The notes under the pieces are model-generated. The model searched no databases. It saw nothing but the letters and a program-made list of their open reading frames with translations, and had not been told where the DNA came from. A DNA stretch of 64,000 nt from Cherax quadricarinatus (lineage: Eukaryota; Arthropoda; Malacostraca; Decapoda; Parastacidae), in NCBI RefSeq assembly GCF_038502225.1, contig NC_091300.1, positions 46,241,788 to 46,305,787 on the forward strand, given 5' to 3'. A program made the position numbers and the translations under genes. Shown piece after piece: positions 45,738-57,475 of this stretch (within the stretch, counting starts at the first letter, position 1; each line of letters opens with the position of its first letter).

Positions 45738-46197
45738 AAAATTTCTTGGACACTGGAGCACCACTTTAGATTTTGGCCTTGGACCCTGAAAGGGTTAACC
45801 TTCCTCAGAAAAATTGCCAAAAAACATGTTATTGTCAATTTGAGACCTGTTTCAAGCTATTTCTAGTCTGCAACAGACCAGTCATTAGTTTCACTAGTTG
45901 TCTTCCATTTTATCGACTGATACCAATAAACGCCCAATAAAATTATAAAATCTCCTCTAGAAAACACTGCTATTTTAAACCAAACATAGTCATAGGTTTG
46001 CTTTTCCGATCATGTGTTGCGTGGGGCAGGATTTTTTCCTATGTTATGCATGCTTACCGCACAGACCCATTATCTCATGTCTAGGCCAAAGTTTACTGCT
46101 CTGAATATTTGAGGGTTTAGTGCTGAAAACGTAGATCTTCCTGAGTGACACTGGTGCCAGGAATGTAGATCTTCCTATGAGACAGTGAAAGGGTTAA

Positions 46198-46367
46198 TAA
46201 AATTAGCATTGTTTTCTATTTTCACACTTGTGTAACAGTGAAAAAGAGGGAAGAGCCAACAGAGTAGGTTTTTGTAAGAAATATACATTAAATAGGATGA
46301 GGATAAGTAGAAGAGGGTGCTTTGGAGTGACAAAGGCACTTTGTGTAAGAGGTGGTGGAAGTAACGA

Positions 46368-46439
<72 letters not shown>

Positions 46440-46619
46440 AGGAAGTCTGTCAGATAGTCTTGATTCTAAATATACAACTGTATTAAGCACCTGCCTCCCT
46501 CATGTTTTGGGGGTGTTTTAGCTACCATGCTTTCGGGGAGTTAGTGATACTGAAAAAGAATGTTTTGGTAAATTAAGGTTGGTATATAGAGCTTTTAGCA
46601 GACTATTTGCTTGTCAGTT
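46198..46619. repeat. Spacer with (GT)n microsatellite
   Basis: A (GT)n run at 46370-46437 within otherwise unassigned sequence between two piggyBac elements. Confidence 0.85.
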
Positions 46620-48498
46620 TTAACCCTTTGACTGTTGCAAGCCCCTTTCTGAAATTGTCATTCTGTGTCGAAAAATTTTTGGAAAAATTTTTTTTCTTAT
46701 GAAACGATAGAGAATCTTTTCTTGATGGTAATGACACCAAAAATACGAAATTTGATTGAAAACTCGCAGAATTATGCTCCCGCGAAGTTAGTGATCTCGG
46801 CGACATACACGCATCTGCGATTTCGCCGACTTTGAGCCCTGTTTTTGGCCAATTCCGTTGTTCCAGTTGACCAAACTCATAGCTGTTTCTTTAGAACTCC
46901 GTTTTTTCTATCAGGTGAGTACAAGAAACTGCCCATTTACTGATTTGAAATACCCAATAAAATTGTCAGAAATTGGCAATTTGGCCAATTTCGCGCAAAT
47001 TAAAAAAGATGCCAATTTCAAAATAGGGTCCAGAATAAACAATGTAGACATTCTTGGCACTAAAATAAGATATCCTCTGTTCATTAGTCACGTCTCTAGG
47101 CCCCTCTTATATTACTATTGCTTTCTATTTTGATTTTTTATTCATACAAAAAATACAAAATTTACTGTCATGCAGACTACTGCATTATTGTAAAAATGGT
47201 ATAAATAATATCAGTGCATTAGTGAAAGAATATTAGACTCCCCAGTTGACGTGTATTGGACGTGTGGTGTGATTTGATTACTCCTGAACATTGGTAAAAA
47301 TCGAACAATTCTGCTATTTTGAGCTCAGTTTCAAGGTTGTTTTCATGGTGAAACTAATCAAAATCATCTCTACTTCTGTAATATGTTCTCCATTCTATCA
47401 AACGAGACCAAGAAAACGAGAATACAACCATAAATACTATACGAAAATACACCTCAAAGTCGGCGTTTTAATCCGAAAAACTGTACTAGTGTGCCTAAAT
47501 TCTAGTGCCTTCAAATCTAGCGAAAGCTGGTAGGCCTACATATGAAAGAATGGGTCTGTGGTCAGTGTGCGCAGTATAAAAAAAACCTGCAGTACACAGT
47601 GCGTAATGAGAAAAAAAAAACTTTGAGACCGTGTTTTTTGGATTAAAATGCCGACTTTGAGATGTGTTTTCGTATAGTATTTATGGTTGTATTCTCGTTT
47701 TCTTGGTCTCATTTGATAGAATGGAGAACATATTACAGAAATAGAGATGATTTTGATTAGTTTCACGATGAAAACGACCATGAAGTTGAGCTCAAATTAG
47801 CGGAAATGTTAAATTTTTACCAATGTTCAAGAGTAAGCAAATCACACCACACGTCCAGTACACGTCAGCTGGCGAGTCTGATATTCTTTCACTAGTGCAC
47901 TGATATTATTTATACCATTTTTACAATGCAGTAGACTGCATGACAGTAAATCTTCTATTTTTTGTGTGAATGAAAAATCAAAATAGAAAGCAAGAGTTAT
48001 ATAAGAGGGGCCTAGAGATGTGACTAACGAACAGAGGATATGTTATTTTAGTGCCAAGAATGTCTGCATTGTTTATTCTGGACCTTATTTTGAAATTGGC
48101 ATCTTTTTTAATTTGTGTGAAATTGGCCAAATTGCCAATTTCTGACCACTTTATTGGGTAGTTGAAATCAGTGAATGGACGGTTTCTTGTACTCGGTTGA
48201 TAGAAAAAATGGAGTTCTAAAGAAATAGCTATGAGTTCGGTTGACTGGAACAATGGAATTGGCTAAAAATAGGGCTCAAAGTCGGCAAAATCGCTGGTGC
48301 ATGTATGTCGCTGAGATCGCTGACTTCATGGGAGAGTAATTCCATAAGTTTTCGATCAAATTTCATACTTTCGGTGTCATTACCATTGGGAAAAGATTCT
48401 CTATCATTTCATAATAAATTTTTTTTTTTTTTTTTTTCCAAAAATTTTTGGACATGGAATGAGTTTCAGAAAGGGGCTTTTGACAGTCAAAGGGTTAA
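46620..48498. mobile_element. Palindromic dimer of a piggyBac-type element
   Basis: TTAA at 46620-46623 and 48495-48498. The left half (46620 to ~47480) is a plus-oriented copy of the common family; the right half is the same family inverted. The junction near 47480-47500 (CGTTTTAATCC, then ACTAGTGTGCC) lacks the internal terminus of the left copy. Arms of about 850 bp could pair. Confidence 0.8.
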
Positions 48499-48684
48499 CT
48501 ACTGCTGCTTCTTTTTTAACCATTATGGGATAGAAGCACTTTCATTATTCTAGTACTGTAAGTTATAGCAATATTGTTTTAGTTAGTAGCACAGAAGTAA
48601 ACAAAGATAGCAAGAACTAGTGTGGAGAGGAAGGGAGGGGAAAATGACTTTGGAATCATAAATAACCAATCATAGCACATTGAT
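48499..48684. other. Unassigned
   Basis: Nothing recognised. Confidence 0.35.
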
Positions 48685-48855
48685 AAATAGAGATAGCTCC
48701 AGGTGCCAGATCAACCAGGCTGTGATGGATATGTGGGGTAGCAGGCCTTCATCAGCAACAGCCTGGTTGACCAGGCAAGCACCAGACGAGCCTGGCTCAT
48801 GGCCGGGCTCAGAGAGTAGATAAACTCTTGAAACTCTTAGAAGGTATATCAAAGG
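48685..48855 (-). mobile_element. Fragment related to the LINE tail at 32230
   Basis: Contains ACAGCCTGGTTGACCAGGCA and GAGCCTGGCTCATGGCCGGG, parallel to 32360-32420. Strand relative to the parent element is uncertain. Confidence 0.5.
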
Positions 48856-49725
48856 TAGTTATAATAACAAATTTTAAGATACTTATAGCATCATTGTTAC
48901 AACAAAAACAAATGTGGCTGGGTATTGTGCATGAGCTTTGCAAGATAATTACTAGATTTTGTTAGTATTTATAAAGTTTGTATTACCACCAGGGACACAG
49001 AAAGCAGCTGTGCCTGCAGTAAAAGTGGAATATGTTGCATATATTATATAATTCATAATTTACAAAATTATACAAGAACATGTTTGTGAAGCCTTGGGTT
49101 TATTATAAAGTCAGCTTATCATTGGGATGCCTTCTTTTACTGCAGTCACAGCATGGCTAAACATATTTCTTTTTGTAATCTAAGCATGAGTTATAGTGAT
49201 TTAAAAATTTTCTGTAAAGTTAAACATACTGTCATGACAGATTATGGAAATTCTGTATATACAGTTATTGCAGTACACTTGCAGTCTCCAGGATTAGTTT
49301 CTGGTAATGGCATGGAAGTACATTCTATATTATACTGTATTGTTGAACATGTTAACTGTGATTGTGATAACTTGACTATCCTTTGCTTGTAGTTGGAGTC
49401 AGTTTTAACCATGATGACAAATTCAATTGATCAGAATAGTTTTTTTTAAACTGACACAAGTAGTATACAGAAGCACCAACTAGTTCTGCTCCAGACAGCC
49501 AGAACCACATTGAAGTTTCTAGCATTGTTGTATTGGTAAATAATAAGTAAACATGTGTTGTAATGTTAACTAATTCATTGTGTACTTAAGCCCTTCTAAA
49601 GTGCAGTACTTCTTTAAACTACACCTCCAATTATATCTTGACGTGTTTAAACCCTGTAAATATAATTAAAGTATATTTTGAACGTTGGTTATTTGGAAGC
49701 TATAAGTCTTATTCGTATTCCACAG
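48856..49725 (+). other. Intron end before the 49726 exon
   Basis: AT-rich, no repeat recognised; ends with the acceptor TATTCCACAG. Confidence 0.5.
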
Positions 49726-49897
49726 TGGCACCAGCACAACTAATGTGACACAGACCAGAGTGACACACCGACCTCATGTGCATGTGACACCTCTTAATGT
49801 ACCAGGGATGGGTATGAACCAATTTGACCCATTCCTTCCATGCCAAAGCCACCACATCAGACCTGCTACGAGGAGGAGACATCAAGCACAGCCACAG
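49726..49897 (+). CDS. Host gene internal exon (His/Pro-rich conserved-looking block)
   Basis: Acceptor AG at 49724-49725, donor CACAG|GTGGGA at 49893-49903. The first base completes the codon left open by the exon at 58-271. The frame reads GTSTTNVTQTRVTHRPHVHV, then PLNVPGMGMNQFDPFLPCQ and SHHIRPATRRRHQAQPQ, ending on a codon boundary. A linker that turns into a motif-like FDPFLPC block suggests a scaffold protein. BAG6-like chaperones of arthropods are my best guess but unproven. A 49 kb intron made of transposons separates it from the previous exon. Confidence 0.75.
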
Positions 49898-50051
49898 GTG
49901 GGATCTAGTTTGGTTTTGTGAAGTGTAGATTTCACTGGCACATTTACGTTGCTGTTGCTAGGGAATGATATTTTTTTTCATGTTTCACCACACTAAATTT
50001 ACAAGATTTTACCATGTTACTCTTAGGTCGTATTTGTTTCATAACAATATA
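49898..50051 (+). other. Start of the next host intron
   Basis: AT-rich sequence directly after the donor. Confidence 0.5.
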
Positions 50052-50399
50052 CAGTGGACCCCCGCATACCGTTGGCATCACATAATGTTAAATCCGCATA
50101 GTGATACATTTTATCACTAAAATTTTGCCTCGCATAGCGCTAAAAAACTCGCTCAACGCTATTCGTCCGAGACGCGTCTATGTGAGGCCTGAGCCAGCCT
50201 CGCATGTTCCGCCGGTGGCATTGTTTACAAGCCAGCCTCCGCGGTAACATCCAAGCATACAATCGGAACATTTCGTATTATTACAGCGTTTTTGGTGATT
50301 TTATCTGCAAAATAAGTGACCATGGGCCCCAAGAAAGCTTCTAGTGCCATCTCTGTGGTAAAAAGGGTGAGAAATATTATCGAAATACTGTGGTACCAT

Positions 50400-50964
50400 G
50401 GTCAACTGCTGATGCTGCTGCTGCTGTAGCACTGTCAGCTGCTGCTGCTGTAGCACTGTCAGCTGCTGCTGCTGCTGTACCACCGTCAGCTGCTGCTGCT
50501 GCTGTAGTACCGTCTGCTGCTGCTGTAGCACTGTCAGCTGCTGCTGCTGTAGCACTGTCAGCTGCTGCTGCTGTAGCACTGTCAGCTGCTGCTGCTGTAG
50601 CACTGTCAGCTGCTGCTGCTGTAGCACTGTCAGCTGCTGCTGCTGTAGCACTGTCAGCTGCTGCTGCTGCTGTAGCACTGTCAGCTGCTGCTGCTGTAGC
50701 ACTGCTGCTGCTGCTGCACTGTCAGCTGCTGCTGCACTATCTGCTGCTGCTGCACTGTCAGCTGCTGCTGCACTATCTGCTGCTGTAGCACCGTCAGCTG
50801 CTGCTGCTGCTGTACCACCGTCAGCTGCTGCTGCTGCTGTACCACCGTCAGCTGCTGCTGCTGCTGTAGTACCGTCTGCTGCTGCTGTAGCACCATCTAC
50901 TGCTGCTGTAGCACTGTCAGCTGCTGCTGTAGCATTGTCAGCTGCTGCTGCTGTAGCACTGTCA

Positions 50965-50996
<32 letters not shown>

Positions 50997-51270
50997 AGCA
51001 CCATCAGCTGCTGCTGTACCACCGTCAGCTGCTGCTGCTGCTGTAGTACCGTCTGCTGCTGCTGTAGCACCGTCTGCTGCTGCTGTAGCACTGGCAGCTG
51101 CTGCTGCTGCTGTAGCACCGTCAGCTGCTGCTGCTGCTGTAGCACCGTCAGCTGCTGCTGCTGCTGCTGCTGTAGTACCATCTGCTGCTGCTGTAGCACC
51201 GTCTGCTGCTGCTGTAGCACTGTCAGCTGCTGCTGCTGTAGCACTGTCAGCTGCTGCTGCTGCTGTAGCA
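50400..51270. repeat. GCT-rich compound array, ~0.9 kb
   Basis: Runs of GCTGCTGCTGCTGTAGCAC with spacers TGTCA, CCGTCA and CATCT. It encodes poly-Ala on + and poly-Gln/Ala on -, depending on frame. The same place in the copies at 34774 and 42264 has only ~0.1 kb, so this copy expanded. Confidence 0.95.
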
Positions 51271-51700
51271 CCGTTGTTGGTGTGGCTTATTGAGAATACC
51301 AAGAAACAATTAACCCCAGAGGGTTAGCCACCCAGGATAACCCAAAAAAGTCAGTGTCATCGAAGACTGTCTAACTTATTTCCATTGGGGTCCTTAATCT
51401 TGTCTCCCAGGATGCAACCCACACCAGTCGACTAACACCCAGGTGAACAGGAAAAAATGCCTGGAACTAGTGCTCATATTGGTGAATTTAAAGCCAGCAA
51501 AGGTTGGTTTGAGAGATTTAAGAATCGTAGTGGCATACACAGTGTGATAAGGCCTGTTCTGGAAGAAAATGCCAAACAGGACCTACAGTACTCAGGAGGA
51601 AAAGGTACTCCCAGGACACAGTGTCTTATCAGTCATTGCTGCATCTTCAATAAAGGTAAGTGTCATTTATTCTTCATTTAGTAGAGTAGTACATGCACAA
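51261..51700 (+). pseudogene. Tigger transposase remnant after the GCT array
   Basis: APLLVWLIENTKKQLTPEG, then a non-coding SINE-like piece, then MPGTSAHIGEFKASKGWFER and IHSVIRPVLEENAKQDLQ. The last part is the DDE segment read out of frame after a deletion, as in the 42264 copy. Confidence 0.8.
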
Positions 51701-52413
51701 TATATATTGTGCATGTACTACTCTACTATTGTGCATGTATCCTTCTCTTTGTGTGTAGGAAAATGTATATTTCATGTGGTAAAATTTTTTTTTCATACTT
51801 TTGGGTGTCTTGCAAGGATTAATTTGATTTCCATTATTTCTTATGGGGAAAATTCATTCGCATAACGATAATTTCGCATAACAATGAGCTCTCAGGAACG
51901 GATTAATATCGTTATGCGGCAAGAAAAGAGGATTATTTTTTTGCTTGAAAATAATCTCCCCTCTCCCCTGCACACACACAAATTCATGCACACGAAATTT
52001 ATTTTCAGGGTATGCCACAGTTAAAAGGGTAATGCTAGAATGGGTGAGAAAGTCGTAGATGGTGTAGTAGGTAAGTTTGGTGTGTTTTTTTTTCTCTCAA
52101 CAAGTCAGCCATCTCCCAACGAGGCAGGGTGACCCAAAAAGAAAGAAAATCCCCAAAAAAGAAAATACTTTCAGCATCATTCAGCACTTTCACTTCACTC
52201 ACATAATCACTGTTTTTGCAGAGGTGCCCAGAATACAACAGTTTAGAAGTATATACTTATAAAAATACACAATATATCCCTCCAAACTGCCAATATCCCA
52301 AACCTCTCCTTTAGAGTGTAGGTATTGTACTTCCCATTTCCAGGACTCAAGTCCGGTTACATAAAATAACCGGTTTCCCTGAATCCCTTCCCTTCTCACA
52401 CTCCAACAGCTCG

Positions 52414-53779
52414 TCAGGTCCTAACTACCATTTGTCTCCATTCACTCCTATCTAACACGCTCACGCACGCTTGCTGGAAGTCCAAACCCCTCGCCCACAA
52501 CACCACCTTTACCCCCTCCCTCCAACCTTTTCGAGGACGATCCCTATGAAGCCTTCTTTCCCCTAAAGATTTATACACACTCCATGTCATTCTACTTTGA
52601 TCCATTCTCTCTAAATGACCAAACCACCTCAACAAACCCTCTTCAGCCCTCTGACTAATACTTTTATTAACTCCACACCTTCTAATTTCCACACACTGAA
52701 TTTTCTGCATAATATTACACCACACATTGCCCTTAGACAGGACATCTCCACTGCCTCCAACCACCTACTTGCTGCAGCATTTACAACCCAAGCTTCACAC
52801 CCATATAAAAGTGTTGGTACTACTATACTTTCATACGTTCCCTTCTTCACCTTCATAGATAACATTTTTTGCCTCCATATACACCTCGATGCACCACTCA
52901 CCTTTTTTTCTTATCAGTTCTATGATTAACCTCATCCTTCATAAATCCATCCACTGACACATCAACTCCCAAATATCTGAAAACATTCACTTCTTCCATA
53001 CTCCTCCTCCCCAATTTGATATCCACTTTTTCTTTATCTAAATCATTTGATACCCTCATCACCTTACTCTTTTCTATGTTCACTTTCAACTTTCTACCTT
53101 TACACACACTCCCAAATTCATCCACTAACCGTTGCAGTTTTTCTTTAGAATCTCCCATAAGCACAGTATCATCAGCAAAAAGAAACTGCATCACTTCCCA
53201 TTTTGTATTTAATTCCCCATAATTTAATCCCACCCCTCTCCTGAACATCCTAGCATTTACTTCTTTTACAACCCCATCTATAAATATATTAAACAACCAT
53301 GGTGACATTACACATCCCTGTCTAAGACCTACTTTTACCGGGAAGTAGTCTCCCTCTCTTCTACACACCCTAACCTGTGCCACACTATCCTCATAAAAAC
53401 TCTTTACAGCATTTAGTAACTTACCTATTCCATATACTTGCAACATCTGCCACATTGCTCTCGTATCCACTCTATCATATGCTATTTCTAAATCCATAAA
53501 TGCAATGAAAACTTCCCTACCTTTATCTAAATACTGTTCACATATATGCTTCATATATTCTGTCTTACCTCTAATTCTTTCAATAATAACCCTACCGTAC
53601 ACTTTTCCTGGTATACTCAGTAAACTTATTCCTCTATAATTTTTACAATCTCTCTTGTCCCCCTTCTCTGTATATAAAGGGACTATACATGCTCTCTGCC
53701 AATCCCTAGGTACCTTCCCCTCTTTTATACATTTTTTTTTAACAAGTTGGCTGTCTCCCACCGAGGCAGGGTGACCCAA
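52414..53779 (-). pseudogene. Reverse transcriptase and C-terminal region of the RTE-like LINE
   Basis: RT blocks visible in order: VPRDWQRACIVPLYTEKGDK, NYRGISLLSIPGKVYGR, FIAFMDLEIAYDRVD (block A), VGLRQGCVMSPWLFNIFIDG and FLFADDTVLMG with catalytic FADD (53168-53179), then VNVFRYLGVDVSVDGF. A frameshift near 52900 leads into IVVPTLLYGCEAWVVNAA and CLRAMCGVILCRK. The A-box has EIAYDRVD where KAYDRVD is usual. The coding start is cut by the 53733 insertion. Confidence 0.92.
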
Positions 53780-54175
53780 AAAAGAAAGAAAATCCCCGAA
53801 TAGAAAATACTTTCATCATCATTCAGCACTTTCACCTTACTCACACATAATCACTGTTTTTGCAGAGATGCTCAGAACACAACAGCTTAGAAGCATATAC
53901 CTATAAAGATAAACAACATGCCCCTCCAAACTACTAATAACCCGAACCCCTCCTTTAGAGTGCAGACACTGTACTTCCCATTTCCAGGACTCAAGTCCGG
54001 CTATATAAAAATAACCGCTTTCCCAGAATTCCTTCACTAAATATTACCCTGCTCACACTCCAACAGATCGTCAGGTCCCAAATACCATTTGTTTCCATTC
54101 ACTCCTGTCTAACACGCTCACGCACGCTTGCTGGAAGTCTAAGCCCCTCGCCCACAAAACCTCCTTTACCCCCTC
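53733..54175 (-). mobile_element. 5'-truncated RTE-like LINE copy inserted in the full-length one
   Basis: Poly-T at 53730-53741 marks its 3' end; the rest repeats the 3' UTR and last coding bases (parallel to 52084-52520). It separates the linker at 54176 from the RT at 53730. Confidence 0.85.
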
Positions 54176-54850
54176 CAACGCTATCCCCCCCCCTGCTTTT
54201 AACATTTGTCATGATCTCGTCAGTTCCAGCTGCTTTACCCCCTTTCATTCTACGTAATGCCTCACACACCTCCCCCGTACTCACATCCTGCTCTTCTTCA
54301 CTCGTAAAAGATGGTATACCTCCCTGGCCAGTGCATGAAATTACCGCCTCCCTGTCTTCGTCGACATCTAAAAGTTCCTCAAAATATTCTCGCCATCTAC
54401 CTAATACCTCCATCTCCACATCTACTAACTCCCCTACTCTGTTTTTAACTGACAAATCCATTCGTTCCCTAGGCTTTCTTAACTTGTTTAACTCACTCCA
54501 AAATTTTTTCTTATTTTCATTAAATTTTCTTGACAGTGCCTCTCCCACTCTATCATCCGCTCTCCTTTTGCACTTTCTCACCACTCTCTTCACCTTTCTT
54601 TTACTCTCCATATACTCTACTCTTCTTATAACACTTCTGCTTTGTAAATACCTCTCATAAGCTACCTTTTTCTCTTTTATCACTCCCTTTACGTCATCAT
54701 TCCACCAATCACTCCTCTTTCCTCCTGCACCCACCCTCCTATAACCACAAACTTCTGCCCCCCCATTCTAATACTGCATTTTTAAAACTATTCCAACCCT
54801 TTTCAAGCCCCCTCACTAGTCATACTTGCACCAGCCCAGCTTTCTGCCAA
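54176..54850 (-). pseudogene. Endonuclease-RT linker of the RTE-like LINE
   Basis: A Lys/Arg-rich frame (WWNDDVKGVIKEKKVAYERY) ends with EVCEALRRMKGGKAAGTDEI, the normal start of the RT domain (KAAGTD block). Confidence 0.85.
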
Positions 54851-54862
54851 TAGTTGCTTATA

Positions 54863-56260
54863 CAGTAGGGCCCCACTTATACGGCGGGTTAGGTTCCAGG
54901 CTGTCGCCGGAAAGCAGACATCGCCGGAAGGCAGAACTCCATTTTTTTCCATTTATAAATGTATATAAATGCCAGACAACAAGTTTACACTAACTTATAT
55001 TAAGTTAGCAATAGAAATAGGCATTAAAAACACAATAAAAGGTAAGATACTCACAGAGTACACTTATTACTTACCTTAAAATATTAATATTAATGTGTGA
55101 GAGGTGAGTGGGGGTGTTTATTGAATAAAATCAGAATGGCACACCATCATCCTCTAACTTGGCATATAAAGCAAGAGGCTTACGACTTTTCTTTTTATTA
55201 CAGCTAACCTTAGACGCCATCGTCAATGAGAGCCAACTAGTTAACGAAAGAGTAAACGAGAGAGAGAATGAGATACAGAGTTGAGACAATGTAAGAACAC
55301 ACATTGAACAGGTAGTGGACGATCACTTGGTCAGGCGAAATAAATGCGTATTAATATGTGTCTACTTTTAATTCATTCACGTCCATTTGTAAGAGTTTGT
55401 AAAACATTTACCTCAATAATTTTTTATTTTAATAATAATTACCTCACAATACAAATACTTTTACGTTGTGTACAAGTTGTACAAGTTAGTTCAGAATAAA
55501 CAAACAGCAACACATCATTTTTAGAGTGAATGAAGATAATAATATTAATAAAATAATATTATTATTAATAATATTATTATTAATAATATTATTAATAATA
55601 ATAATAATAATAATAATTATTATTATTTATTATAAAAAGCACTAAACCCACAAGGGTCGTGAATTGCTATACATAGAGTAAAGGCATACGATAAGAATAT
55701 TTTTCTAGTTACCCCCCCAGTGTTTGACTAGAGAAAATGTAATTCTTCCGACACCACCTACACAGCTGCTTTGTAAACAAATCTCATATTTACATCAGTT
55801 TTTATTCTGAGTGTATATTTCATGTTTATATGCTATGTAATGGGTTTCATATATAATTTTGAGGAAAATATCATAGATGGATTAATGAAAATGCCTATAT
55901 TGATGTAAAATAAGACATTTAGTGTGCCCAAGAGTGATTATTATTACGTAGTATTGGCGTCATGAGTAGAGAGAGACTTAGCGATTTTAATGTGTACCTG
56001 CACACCAGCACAGTGTGTAAGTATATTTTGGTACAGGTACACATAAGTACATATAAAATATGCAGTAACTTTAAAACACTTGAAATTTTGGAAAGTTTCC
56101 TGACATAATAGATGTGGTCACGGAAAATGTAAACAAACCGGGTGGGGGGGGCGCCGTATTTAAAAGACCGCTTGCCATATAGCAAATTTTGGTCATAATT
56201 TGACATCGCTGTATTAGCGGAACGCCGTAAGGCAAAACGCCGTAAAGTGGGGCCTTACTG
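54863..56260 (-). mobile_element. Tigger family 2 element, non-autonomous
   Basis: TA at 54861-54862 and 56261-56262; termini CAGTAGGGCCCCACTTATAC and GTAAAGTGGGGCCTTACTG. Minus-strand ATG near 55220 starts a short transposase-like N-terminus. An (AAT)n-type run lies at 55540-55640. It splits the LINE between endonuclease and linker. Confidence 0.85.
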
Positions 56261-56262
56261 TA

Positions 56263-57090
56263 TTTCAGCCGAACTTCCTCCTCCCTTAGTTTGTACACTT
56301 TCACCTCCCTCTTACTTATTGTTGCCATTTTCCTCTTATCCCATCTACCTTTTACTCTAACTGTAGCTACAACTAGATAATGATCTGATATATCAGTTGC
56401 CCCTCTATAAACGTGTACATCCTGGAGCCTATCCATCAGCCTTTTATCCGCCAATACATAAACTAACAAACTACTTTCATTACTTGCTACATCATACCTT
56501 GTATATTTATTTATCCTCTTTTTCATAAAATATGTTTTACTTATTACCAAACTTCTTTCTATACATAAAGGCTTCCCATTTTCATTTACCCCTGGCACCC
56601 CAAAATTTCCTACTACTACCTCCACAACATTTTTACCCACTTTAGCATTGAAATCCCCAACCACCATTACTCTCACACTTGATTCAAAACTCCCCACACA
56701 TTCACTCAACATTCCCCAAAATCTCTCTCTCTCTCTCTCCTCTATACTTCTGTCTTCCCCAGGTGCATATATGCTTACTATAACCCACTTTTCACATCCA
56801 ACCTTTATTTTACTCCACATTATCCTTGAATTAATACATTTATAGTCCCTCTTTTCCTGCCATAGCTTATCCTTCAACATTATTGCTACTACTCCTTTAG
56901 CTCTAACTCTATTTGAAACCCCTGATCTTAACCCATTTGTTCCTCTCCACTGAAACTCTCCCACCCCCTTCAGCTTTGTTTCACTTAAAGCCAGGACATA
57001 CAGCTTCTTCTCATTCATAACATCTCTTTCTTGTCATTCGCCCAACATCCATGCACATTAAGACTTCCCACTTTGACAGTTTTCTTCTTA
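56263..57090 (-). pseudogene. APE-type endonuclease of the RTE-like LINE
   Basis: From ~57075 a frame reads VKVGSLNVHGCWANDKKEML (LNVHG start motif). A one-step frameshift follows, then LYVLALSETKLKGVGEF with the catalytic Glu, VIVSIYAPGEDRS, VMVVGDFNAKVG and GATDISDHYLVVATVRV, the last being the S-D-H catalytic end. All main motifs are present; the frame is cut at 56260 by the Tigger element. Confidence 0.9.
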
Positions 57091-57475
57091 TTCTTTTTAG
57101 TAATTATTACAGGAAAATGGTTACTAGCCCATTGTTCCCGGCATTTTAGTTGAGTTTTACAGCACGCATGGTTTACGGAGGGAAGATTCTTATTCCACTT
57201 CCCCATGGATATAAAAGGAAAAGTAATAAGACCAAGAACTAAGATAAAATAAAATAAAACTCAGATGAGTGTGTATAAATAAACGTGTACATGTATGTTT
57301 GTTGTGACCTAAGTAGAAGTAGCAAGACGTTCCTGTAATCTTACATATTTATGAGACAGACAAAAGACACCAGCAATCCTACCATCATGTAAAACAATTA
57401 CAGGCTTTCGTTTTGCACTCACTTGGCAGGACGGTAGTACCTCCCTGGGTGGTTGCTGTCTACCAACCTACTACA
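57091..57475 (-). mobile_element. 5' UTR of the RTE-like LINE
   Basis: Matches the first ~380 bp of the short elements at 2339-2829 and 45154-45631. Confidence 0.85.

Larger units (their letters stand above)
41167..45798 (+). mobile_element. piggyBac transposon with transposase remnants, 4.6 kb
   Basis: TTAA at 41167-41170 and 45795-45798; termini CCCTTTCAGGGTCCGTCCCA and CCTTGGACCCTGAAAGGG. It holds a decayed transposase, a Tigger insertion (42264-43412) and a short LINE-derived element (45154-45631). Without the insertions it is about 3.0 kb, normal for piggyBac. Confidence 0.9.
39522..46197 (+). mobile_element. Old piggyBac-type element containing two later piggyBac insertions
   Basis: Left terminus CTAACCCTTGCTGTATTG (TTAA mutated to CTAA), right terminus GTGAAAGGGTTAA at 46185-46197. 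Its own sequence is 39522-39723, 40794-41166 and 45799-46197, about 1 kb in total, and reads continuously when the two insertions are set aside. More diverged than other copies. Confidence 0.75.
50052..51919 (+). mobile_element. Tigger family 1 element lacking its right terminus
   Basis: TA at 50050-50051; left terminus CAGTGGACCCCCGCATACCG. It ends at CGTTATGCGG (51910-51919) where the final GGGTCCACTG is missing. The interior contains the transposase start (ATGGGCCCCAAGAAAGCTTC, 50321), a large GCT array and a deleted DDE region. Confidence 0.85.
52084..57475 (-). mobile_element. Full-length RTE-like LINE (interrupted)
   Basis: An 8-bp duplication TTTGGTGT flanks it (52076-52083 and 57476-57483). 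Read on the minus strand: 5' UTR, APE endonuclease, linker, RT, C-terminal region, 3' UTR and poly(A). It contains a Tigger family 2 element (54863-56260) and a truncated LINE copy (53733-54175). Its own length is about 3.55 kb, as for RTE elements. Frames are broken, so inactive. Confidence 0.85.

Noticed and set aside
49153..49392. 79-codon open frame before the second host exon
   Set aside because: AT-rich, no splice-site support or recognisable motif; likely chance.
50301..51327. 333-residue Ala/Gln frame and antisense poly-Ala frames
   Set aside because: GCT array inside a Tigger copy; only the short flanking transposase pieces are real.
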